From NCBI GenBank assembly GCA_023807065.1, contig JAJJLU010000347.1, positions 1 to 64,000 of the forward strand: DNA of 64,000 nt. Direction: 5' to 3'. Below, piece by piece: positions 10,531 to 19,400 of this stretch (position 1 is the stretch's first letter; every line of letters begins with the position of its first letter). The DNA comes from Isotricha intestinalis. Lineage: Eukaryota > Ciliophora > Litostomatea > Vestibuliferida > Isotrichidae. The notes under the pieces are model-generated. The model saw nothing but the letters and a program-made list of their open reading frames with translations. It searched no databases and was not told the origin of the DNA. Made by a program: the position numbers and the translations under genes.

Positions 10531-10941
10531 ATGAAACAATATCTTATATTATTATTCCTTTTTATTCAAATTTTTACAGGAAAAATTAACGATGATTTAA
10601 ATGATTTCAATATTGCTCGGGAAATTGGAGGGAGTACTATGAAAATTATTATTGATTGTGGAAATAAATCTCAAAGTAAGTGTACTGCAATTTGTAAAAA
10701 TATTTTAAAAGAAAAATTAATTTATACAATGGAAGAATTTGAATTCAAAGATTCTGATTTAGAAAATATCTCAAAAGATTTATCTACAATTGTTTTTAGT
10801 AATTCAAGAACAATTGCAAGAGAAAAATTAGGAAAAAGAATTATTGAAGGATTAAATAAACCAAAAAACAAAAAACATGATTTAAAAGCAATTTGTATAT
10901 ATTATATGAAATGGAATGGATTAAATACACAAAAATGTTAG
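10531..10941 (+). CDS. Small secreted Cys-containing protein, 136 aa
   Basis: The ATG follows seven A. Residues 1-17 are a clear signal peptide (hydrophobic LILLFLFIQIF then a Thr-Gly cleavage region). The mature part is about 119 residues with five Cys: DCGN, SKCTAIC near residues 50-57, AIC near 128 and a terminal KC. Spacing suggests two disulphides plus one free Cys or dimerisation through the last. No transmembrane helix follows, so it is probably secreted or lumenal. Family unknown; stop TAG. Isolated between two spacers of more than 600 bp. Confidence 0.65.
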   Translation: MKQYLILLFLFIQIFTGKINDDLNDFNIAREIGGSTMKIIIDCGNKSQSKCTAICKNILKEKLIYTMEEFEFKDSDLENISKDLSTIVFSNSRTIAREKLGKRIIEGLNKPKNKKHDLKAICIYYMKWNGLNTQKC

Positions 10942-11600
10942 AAATTTATATAAAATAATAAATTAAAATTTCTAGTCATATTTGTAATTTTCTTTTTTTA
11001 AAAAAAATTTTCAATTTAAATATATAATTTAATGCTTTTTCCATAATATTGAAGTGAAAGAATTTTATAATAAAAATATTATATTGATAATATTATATTG
11101 TTTATACAATATATTCATTACAAAACCTATTTAATTGAATGATCTAACTTAAAAAAATAATAGAAAAAAAAGTAATGAATGTTTGATTTCATGTCATAAA
11201 TTTACCCTACAATCAAATTAAGAATTAAAATATTATATATATTAAAAATTGAAAGCAACTTTCCTTTCAACACTGAAAAATCAAACAATGTTTGATGAAA
11301 TAAATATATAAAAAAAATCAAAGAAATAAAAAATCTTAGGGGAATAGAAAATTAATTTTTAAGAAAAAGAATGAATGATTTAAAGAAACGAACCAAATAT
11401 CATATCAAACTATTCCTAATAAAAAACTCAATTTAAATATAAAAAAATGGAAAAACTATAAAAAATAAAGTGAATAAATCATAAACTATTGTAATGAATG
11501 GAATATTAATTTAAAACAAAAATTTATCATATATTTATTTAAATATTAAATGATTAAATATGTATAATTAATATAAATAATAAAAATAATTGAAGAATAA
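10942..11600. other. Spacer with an uncertain relic frame (about 11300-11530)
   Basis: The 11305-11530 stretch in one + frame reads a basic, protein-like string (including FLRKRMNDLKKRTKYHIKLF) broken only by TAA codons. It stops about 70 bp before the next gene. A-rich composition makes this possible by chance, so no gene is called. The upstream half shows nothing. Confidence 0.3.
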
Positions 11601-14045
11601 ATGAAAAAAATTCAAAGAAAAAGTTCTTCGCTTTCATTAGAAACTATAAAACAAATACATACATTAGCAGAAGAATTAAAATTGAATTTAAATGAACAAA
11701 ATAAAATTGATTCTTATTTTAATATTCCTGAAAATGCTGAATTAATAAAACTAATTTTATCTAAAAAAAATAAAAGTGAATTAGAAATATTTATAATAAA
11801 AACATATTTAAAAACATTACATAATTTTATTTCAGTAATTAATGAAAGTGAGGAAGAAAAAGTAAATATAGATCTTTTATTAAATAAAATATCTCAAGAT
11901 TTAAAATGTGAAAATTTCGAAAAAAATACTCTTTTAATGAAAATAGGAGAAATAGGAAAAACTTTTTATGTTATTTTATCAGGTTCAGTTGATATTTTAG
12001 TACCAAAAGAAATAGAAGTTTATATGACAAAATCAGAATATATTGATCATTTAAAAATATTATATTTATATAAAGAAGATTTTCTCTTTGAAAAAACATA
12101 TGATAATAATTTTCAAATATATCAAATTAAAAAAGATGAAATTGAAATAAATGAAAAATTAAGAATAAATTATAATATTAATATGAATTTAGATAATTAT
12201 TTAAATTTAATAAACGCAAATAATTTACAAAAAGAAGATAAAACAAAAGTTCATTTAAAAATAATGGGTTATTTTAAAGTACTTTCTTTAGGAATAGGAA
12301 ATTCTTTTGGAGATTATGCTTTAATTAATGAAAATTCTTTAAGAACTGCAACTATTTTTGTAAGAGAAAATTCTTTTTTTGGAACTTTAACAAAACATTC
12401 TTATCAAAATTCAATTAAATCTCTTCATGTAAGAAATAGTAAATTAGATATGAATTTTATATTTAATACTAAATTATTTGAACAAATGACTTTTCAAACT
12501 CTTACTAATGTTTATTGGAATTTTTTTATTAAGAAAAGAAATAAAAAAGATGAATATTTATTTCATGAACAAAGTCAATATGATAAAATTATTTTTTTCT
12601 TTGAAGGTGAAGTTTCTTTAATTATTCCTCAAGTAAACAATAAAAAAATAAATGAATTAATTTCTAAAATAGGAAATTCTAATTTAATTTATGATTATGA
12701 AAATGACAATGATAAACCAAATGATGTTATATTAAAATACGTTAAAAAAGGTGATATTTTAGGAATGAATGATATCGTTATTGATAATCAATTTATATGT
12801 AATGCAATTTGTAAAAGTGATAACTCCATTTATTTTTCTATTGACATTAAAATTTTTAAAATGATTTTAAGTAGATATGATTTAGTTAAAAAAGCTTGGA
12901 AAAAATTAGAAAATTCAAATAAAAATTTTGTTATTGAAAGATTAAAAATTATTAAAGAAACCAGAAACAAAGGGTTAATTAAAAATATAAGAGAAAAGAA
13001 TAAAAAAATTGAAATTGATAAAATTTGTCAACCAAGAAAAAGTGTTTTTGATTTAGTTAGAGAAAGAAATAATTTTTATGAAATTAAAAAAAGTTTTGAA
13101 CTTGAAACAAAACAAAATAAATCAATGAAGAAGAGAGTTTCTCAAATTTATATACAAAAAATGAAATTAAATAAAATAAATGATTTAAACAGGGGAAGAA
13201 ATTCAATTCTTCTACCAAAAATTTCTTCAATATTAAATTTACAAAAAGATGAATTTATAAAGAATTTAAATATTGATCCAAGTTATAATAATGGAGATAA
13301 AAACAATTTAAGTTCTTCTTCTTTATCTTCTTCATCTTCAATATCAAAAAAATCTTCTTCAAATACAAATAAAACAATGAAATCAAATAAAACACCAGTA
13401 ATAAATAATATTAAAACAACAAATGTAAGAAATATAAATATAATAAATTCATCTGATAATTATAGAAAAATATCTTCAAAGTTTAAAGTAAAAACTCCTT
13501 CACCAAATGATAAAAAATTAACTTTTAGGAATAAAACTCCTTTCTTAAATAGAAATATTACTATTTTTAATAAACCTAATTTTATATTCAGTGATAATAT
13601 TAAAAAAAAAATTTCGAGGAAAATAAAAATAAAAACTGATAATAATAGTGAAAATAATAAATTAAAAATTGATAGAATGACATCAACTTCTCAACTTTCA
13701 AAATCAAAAATATTATCAAGAAATAAAAAAATAAGTTTAGTTTCTGATTTTGAAACTACTGAATTTTCAAAAAGAATAAAATTCAATGATCCTATATCTA
13801 ATATTTTAGTAAGTGATCAAAATAAAATGTTAAAAAAAAATTATATGGAATCTCATTTATTTAAAACAATGAATAATTCAAAAAAATCAGAAAAAAAAAT
13901 TAGATTTAATTCATTTAATAAAACGGGTATAAAATATAATAAAATAAAAATTAATAATTTAAAATCAAACAATATTCCATCAAACTTTTGGAACAATTCT
14001 AGAAATAAAGGCCTAAAATTTTTTCTAAGTGAAGTATTTGGATAA
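11601..14045 (+). CDS. Cyclic-nucleotide-binding-fold protein with two CNB domains and a basic Ser-rich tail, 814 aa
   Basis: A first CNB domain begins near residue 100 (LLMKIGEIGKTFYVILSGSVDIL). After an insertion of about 85 residues it resumes at GNSFGDYALINENSLRTAT near 233, the phosphate-binding cassette. Asp replaces the usual Glu, but an Arg is kept. A second CNB-like unit spans about 300-440 (FFFEGEVSLIIP, KKGDILGMNDIVI) and lacks the cassette Glu and Arg. Residues 450-814 are basic, Ser/Asn/Lys-rich and probably disordered, with a poly-Ser run near 570. There is no kinase, channel or dimerisation region, so it is not a PKA or CNG subunit. The diverged cassettes suggest weak or no cAMP binding. 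Ciliates have many such proteins. Confidence 0.75.
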   Translation: MKKIQRKSSSLSLETIKQIHTLAEELKLNLNEQNKIDSYFNIPENAELIKLILSKKNKSELEIFIIKTYLKTLHNFISVINESEEEKVNIDLLLNKISQDLKCENFEKNTLLMKIGEIGKTFYVILSGSVDILVPKEIEVYMTKSEYIDHLKILYLYKEDFLFEKTYDNNFQIYQIKKDEIEINEKLRINYNINMNLDNYLNLINANNLQKEDKTKVHLKIMGYFKVLSLGIGNSFGDYALINENSLRTATIFVRENSFFGTLTKHSYQNSIKSLHVRNSKLDMNFIFNTKLFEQMTFQTLTNVYWNFFIKKRNKKDEYLFHEQSQYDKIIFFFEGEVSLIIPQVNNKKINELISKIGNSNLIYDYENDNDKPNDVILKYVKKGDILGMNDIVIDNQFICNAICKSDNSIYFSIDIKIFKMILSRYDLVKKAWKKLENSNKNFVIERLKIIKETRNKGLIKNIREKNKKIEIDKICQPRKSVFDLVRERNNFYEIKKSFELETKQNKSMKKRVSQIYIQKMKLNKINDLNRGRNSILLPKISSILNLQKDEFIKNLNIDPSYNNGDKNNLSSSSLSSSSSISKKSSSNTNKTMKSNKTPVINNIKTTNVRNINIINSSDNYRKISSKFKVKTPSPNDKKLTFRNKTPFLNRNITIFNKPNFIFSDNIKKKISRKIKIKTDNNSENNKLKIDRMTSTSQLSKSKILSRNKKISLVSDFETTEFSKRIKFNDPISNILVSDQNKMLKKNYMESHLFKTMNNSKKSEKKIRFNSFNKTGIKYNKIKINNLKSNNIPSNFWNNSRNKGLKFFLSEVFG

Positions 14046-14179
14046 AAAAAATAAATCTAATCATGTATTTAAATATTGGTATTTGTTTTTAGGTAAAAAT
14101 ATATATAAATAAAAATCTACAATTATATAACTTATTGGAATCTATAATATAAATAAAAATAAATTAAAAAAAAAGAAAA

Positions 14180-14653
14180 ATGAAAGTGTCACTTCAAGGA
14201 TTAATATTAATATATATTATTTCCTCAAATTTAACATTATGTATTAAAAAAACATTAAAAAATAAAAAAAAATTATCATCAGAATCAAAAAAAAAATATA
14301 CTTCATCAAAATATAATGGATATAATAGTTATAATTCATATTATGGTTCAAATTACTATGATCCATATTATGATGATTATTATTATGATGATTATACATA
14401 TACAACAAAAACTCATACAAGTCATGCTACAAGAAATGCATTAATTGCTATTGGAGCTATTTTTATATTTGGTGGGGTTTTTCTTCTTTTTTTATTATGT
14501 TGTTGTTGTGTTGTTTCTCCTACTTCTGGAAGTCATACTTATAAAAGTCAAAATAATGCTAATTCTAATTCTCCTATTATGGTTGATTATGGGAATACTG
14601 GATATACTAGTCAACAAAATTATAATTATGGTACTATGGATCAAGGGTATTAA
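14180..14653 (+). CDS. Small Tyr-rich single-pass membrane protein with a juxtamembrane Cys cluster, 157 aa
   Basis: The ATG follows AAAAA. Residues 1-22 are a signal peptide. The outer segment (23-85) is basic, then strongly Tyr/Asp/Ser-rich (YYDPYYDDYYYDDY). A transmembrane helix at about 88-108 ends in five consecutive Cys, a typical S-palmitoylation cluster at a membrane edge. The cytosolic tail is Asn/Ser/Tyr-rich. This small type I layout recurs in protists but I cannot name a family. Lys-rich and Tyr/Asp-rich blocks side by side suggest an adhesive or charged surface. Confidence 0.65.
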   Translation: MKVSLQGLILIYIISSNLTLCIKKTLKNKKKLSSESKKKYTSSKYNGYNSYNSYYGSNYYDPYYDDYYYDDYTYTTKTHTSHATRNALIAIGAIFIFGGVFLLFLLCCCCVVSPTSGSHTYKSQNNANSNSPIMVDYGNTGYTSQQNYNYGTMDQGY

Positions 14654-14782
14654 ATTTTGATTAAATTTAAAAGAATTAATTTTTTTTTGCTTTTTTAATT
14701 TTTATTGCTTTTGAAAGTTTTTTTTCTTTTTTATAAGAAAATAAATAAATATAAAAAATATATTAATTTAAAAAATAATAAA

Positions 14783-15369
14783 ATGGAGCCGATATATACA
14801 ACATGTTTTATATGCAATAAAAAAATAGATGCAACAAAGTTAACTCTTCATTTAAATCAATGTAATAAAAAGTTAGAAAATAATTTATTAATTTCAGAAG
14901 GTTTATTAATTCAAAAATATAACAAATACAAAGAAGACAATCAAAAATATAAAGAATATTGTGAAATAATAAAAGAATCTAAAAAACCAATAAAAAATAA
15001 AAGATTACCAGGTCAAAGACCACGAACAATTCATTGTCCTTTATGTGATATAGAATTTTCAATTGGAGCATGGAAAATACATATTAAAAGATGTAGAGAA
15101 AAAAAAATATTTATTATGATAATAATAAAATAAAGGAAATTGATGAATTAATCAATAATACAATGAAAAGAATAGAAGGTATTAATTCTATTTCTAATAA
15201 AATTAAATCTAAAGGAAAATATGATATTGATAATTTAGGAAATGATGCTTATGATATTCCTCAAAATTTAATTATTTGTTCTAGTTGTGGAAGGAGTTTT
15301 ATAAAGGATAAAATTGAGAAACATCAAAATATTTGTTTTAAACATCCTGAATTATTTAGGAAAAAATAA
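14783..15369 (+). CDS. ZC2HC1-type C2HC zinc-finger protein, interrupted by a one-base shift
   Basis: The start chosen is the ATG at 14783 (context AATAAAATG); an upstream in-frame ATG at 14705 only adds a low-complexity leader. Three C-x2-C-x12-H-x3-5-C fingers are seen: CFICNKK...HLNQC, CPLCDIEF...HIKRC, and CSSCGRSF...HQNIC. The first two lie in one frame that ends in a nonsense tail at TAA 15131-15133. The third lies in another frame ending at 15369. Re-reading one A within the run of nine A at 15099-15107 joins them into about 195 residues, in the sense NIYYDNNKIKEIDE. A sequencing or assembly error in the homopolymer is the likeliest cause; a real frameshift mutation or -1 slippage are alternatives. 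Such C2HC proteins occur in centrosome and flagellar proteomes. Confidence 0.75.
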
Positions 15370-15489
15370 TTGTTTAGTAATTTATATATTTTAATTATAA
15401 TTTAATTATTATAATGATTAATAATATTTAAAATTCTTTTATACTTTAAAGTTTTAAAATTATTTTACTATTTTTAACAATAATCTATT

Positions 15490-16362
15490 TTAATAACCAT
15501 CATCTTCTTCTTCATCATAATTTTTTTTTACTTCTATTCCATGTTTTTTACAATAATAATAATAAAATTCATCAAATAAATTCGGCCAAGAATCTTCTAA
15601 TGAATAACTTTTAGGAAAATCAAATTTAACAGTTTTTAATAATTCAACAAAAGTTACCCATTGATCTTTATTTAAACCACATTCTTTTTTTTCAGTTTTT
15701 AAAAAATCTATGAATTCATTAACATATTTATATTCAGAAAAGAAATTTTTATAATATAATTCAACAACTTCAAAAGGAATAATTTTCTTTATTGCATTCA
15801 AATTATATAAATAATTATAATAATCATTAAATTTACTATCATTAATATTTATTTTCCAAGAATTTAAATTTTTTGTTGTTAACTGTTTTATTGATTGTAC
15901 ATGAAAAAAATTTAATCCTTTTTGATATTCACTTTTAGTAATTTTTTCTATATTTTTCGCTTCACATTTATAAAAGAAATAAGGAAAAAACATATGAGAA
16001 TAAATATCAATATTTAATACATCTCCTATTTTTATTAAACCATCCTCATCTAAAATATCTTCTCCCGTTTGAGGATCTTTTTTAAAATAAAGTTCAAAAT
16101 CTGTTTTTGGTTTTTCTTCTATTTTATTACTATTATTGTAATTATTAATATTTGTTTTATTTTCTTTATGATTAGAATCATTTTCCAATGGATTGATTAA
16201 ATCTTTTTTATCTTTTTTTTTTTTTGAGTTTTTATAATCAATAACTACAAAATCATCTTTTATTTCTTTATTTTTATAGATTTGATAAGAATATTTATCG
16301 TCTGAGCAATTAGTTGGGAATTTTGCTTTTGATTTTTTTGAATGATTTGATTTATTTCCCAT
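15490..16362 (-). CDS. DCN1-like cullin neddylation protein with N-myristoylation-type start, 290 aa
   Basis: The C-terminal two thirds match the DCUN1 (potentiating neddylation) domain: FHVQSIKQL, an all-helical middle, then WVTFVELLKTVKFDF and the PONY signature SLEDSWPNLFDEF near 263-275. In the family this domain binds cullin WHB domains and the Nedd8 E2 Ubc12. In the conserved Asp-Ala-Asp patch the Ala position is Ser here and the final Asp is kept. The first residues MGNKSNHSKK fit an N-myristoylation signal followed by a basic patch, as in human DCNL3. Residues 20-110 are a charged linker where the usual UBA would be. Convergent with the zinc-finger gene, 120 bp apart. Confidence 0.8.
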   Translation of the reverse strand: MGNKSNHSKKSKAKFPTNCSDDKYSYQIYKNKEIKDDFVVIDYKNSKKKKDKKDLINPLENDSNHKENKTNINNYNNSNKIEEKPKTDFELYFKKDPQTGEDILDEDGLIKIGDVLNIDIYSHMFFPYFFYKCEAKNIEKITKSEYQKGLNFFHVQSIKQLTTKNLNSWKININDSKFNDYYNYLYNLNAIKKIIPFEVVELYYKNFFSEYKYVNEFIDFLKTEKKECGLNKDQWVTFVELLKTVKFDFPKSYSLEDSWPNLFDEFYYYYCKKHGIEVKKNYDEEEDDGY

Positions 16363-16431
16363 TTATTTAATAAATTTTTATATATATTTATTATAATATA
16401 ATATTTAATTGAAAAAATATATACAATAAAT

Positions 16432-19400
16432 TTACTGATGTTCAGCTTTTTCTAACCATTTCTCTAATTCTGGAGTATTTAATATAATTGAACAAGGAAT
16501 AACTTTAATAAAATTTCGAGAAATGACAAACATTTTCTCAAACAGTGGAATATAAATGATATATTGATATAGTAAATTAGCTATAAACCAACAAAATATA
16601 AAAACAAATAAAAAATCAATATAAAATTTAATATTTTTAGCTTTATTTTCAAAAGACCTTTTTAAAATTAAATCAAACCTTGAATGAACAGGAATATAAT
16701 AATTAGTATAAGAATATAAAATATGAGAATATTCTTTCATAGTAAACATAGTATAAGAATTAAAATTAGGATCATTAGAAACTTTAGATTCATAAGTATA
16801 AGTAATATCTTCAATTTTTTTAATTAAATAGTCTCTTAATGAATCTGTATTATTTACTAAATGAGGAAAATATTGACTATCACATTTTTTATAATCATCT
16901 GAATCAAAATCATGTAATGCTTTGCAAGCATCTAACATAAATGAATAATAATAAAAATCATAAAATTCCTTAAATTTAGGTAATGTTTCATATAAATTTG
17001 TTAATAATGAATTGTTTATCACATTACTTAAATCCAATGAAAATACATCTACAAATTGTGCGAATATTGCTTTAATTTTAAATACACTTGCTGTTACATA
17101 AAGGAATCTTTCTAAAAAAAAACTATGTGATTTAATTAAATTTGAATTATTATTTATTAAATTTTTTGGAAAGTAAAATAAAAAGCATAGAAAAATAATT
17201 ATTAATAATAAACTCATTGAATATATAAAAAGAATAAAATATGGAAATGAAATTTTCCGATGATTTGTCTTTTTATAATAAATATTATTTATAATTGACA
17301 TTGAAGTTTTAAATTCCTTTTTTTTTTCTAAAATTTGTTTTGAAAATTTAGTTTCTATTTCATTTTTCAATTGCTCATTTTCATAATCATCTTTTAAATG
17401 ATTTATTTTTTTTAAATGATATTTATATGATTTTAGCTTTAAATTAATTCTAAATCTTTGAACATTTAAAATAATTCCTTCTATCTCATCTTGAGAAATT
17501 TTACTAATTTTATTTAAACCATAATTTAATTCTTTAATAATAATTCCTGTAAATAAAAATGAAACTATAAAAATGGTAAAACAAATAATTAAATATATTA
17601 AAATTAAAAACTCAAATTTATAAAATTGTTCATTACTGAATTGCAAATAATCTTCGATTAAATTATTCAAATTATTAATTAACTGAGGTAACAAAAAATT
17701 AATGAGCCCCTTAACTGAATTTTTATAAGAATAATTAACCATTTCAAAAATATCAGATTTTATATTATAATTAGGAGTAGTAAACAAATTATCAATAGTA
17801 AATAAATTATAAGCATCATAAAGTGAATTCTTAGTTAAAATAGGAAAAAAAGCAGAATTATTAAAAGGAATATCATTATCATATGGATATTGTATGTTAA
17901 TCCAAATTCTTTTTTTTGTATCTTTAACATATTTACTAATATATCTTTCTAAAAAAATTATATTTTTATTTGATTCTGAGTACCAACGTGAAACATTTCT
18001 TCTTATTTCTATCTCATAACTTACAGTATCATTGTATCCAAATCTTAAATCTAAACCATACTCATATAAATTTGAATAATATAATACTGCATAATCAACT
18101 ACTCTATTTAATATTATAATTAATGTTATTTGAACTGAAAATACTAAATTATTATAATGTCTTACAAAGAGTAATTCTTTTTTTGTATTCTGGAAAAAAA
18201 TATCATAAACTATTTTAAAGATAATTAATTCAATAATTAAAAATAATGGTAAAATTTTTAAATACTTTATCATAAATGAAGTATATTTTTTATTTAAAAT
18301 TTTATTTCTTCCTTCAGTAATTTTATTTAATTTTGATAAATGATTAACAAAAGAAGAATGTGAAGTTTGAGAAGAACTTTCACCTTGAAGTTGTGAATGT
18401 TCATGTCTATTTTTTTCATTATGTTCACCTATAATTCTGCTTTTATCATTAATTTCTTTTATTTTTTCATTAATTAATTTCCTAAAATCATTATTAGTAG
18501 AAAGTAAATCACGAAAATTAGAAATGTTATCTTCTAATATTTTTTTTTCTTCATCAACAATATTATTAAGTTCATATAAATATTTAATTTTATTATCTCT
18601 TATAATATCATGAATACTTACTTTATTTTGTGGATGAATATTACTAATTGGTTTATTATCTGTTTTTTTATGATCATCACTGCATCTAATAATATAATAA
18701 TGATTATGATCTCCAAAATGAAACCTTTCAAAAGAAAAATTAAATTTTAAAGAAATATAATTAGAAGAAGTATTTTCATCGAATAAATTTTCTAATTCAT
18801 CAAATTTTCCTTGATTAAAAAGTGATTTATATAAATAAATATACTTAACACCATTGATTTGAAAATTGATTAATTTTTTTTTTTTATGAACAGGAGATAA
18901 AGGTTGATTAGTTGTAGTATGACTAATTGCTACTAATTCCTGAGATGAAGCATGACTGGCTTTATGAGTTTCTTTTTTATGAATTAAATTACTATTTTCT
19001 TCTTCTTTTAAAGCCAACTGTCCTGATTTTGTGTTTTTTAATACAATATCATTAACTGATGTTGAAGAATCATGATGTTCATGTTGTAAATGATTTGTAT
19101 AATATGAATAATGAGATAAAAATTCAGGAAATTTAATATGATATTGAATTTCCATATTTTCATTTATTTCTATATTTTCTAAAAATGAATTTCTTTTTGC
19201 TTCATTTTTTTTTTCACCTTTTTCTTTTTCTTCATTTAATAAATATTGGTATTCTGTTTCATCTAAATATTCAAATGTTGATGATAAATATGATTCTTTT
19301 TGTTTTTTATTTTTGAAAAATGTTTTATAAAAACTAATAAAATTTTTACAAATCATATAAAATGGAATTTCATTATAATTAAATAAATTAGGATTATCAA

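Noticed and set aside
15131..15137. Euplotes-type AAA-TAA-A frameshift site
   Set aside because: A +1 shift here leads into TGA two codons later; the needed frame is reached only from the A9 run upstream. The genome does not use TGA as Cys.
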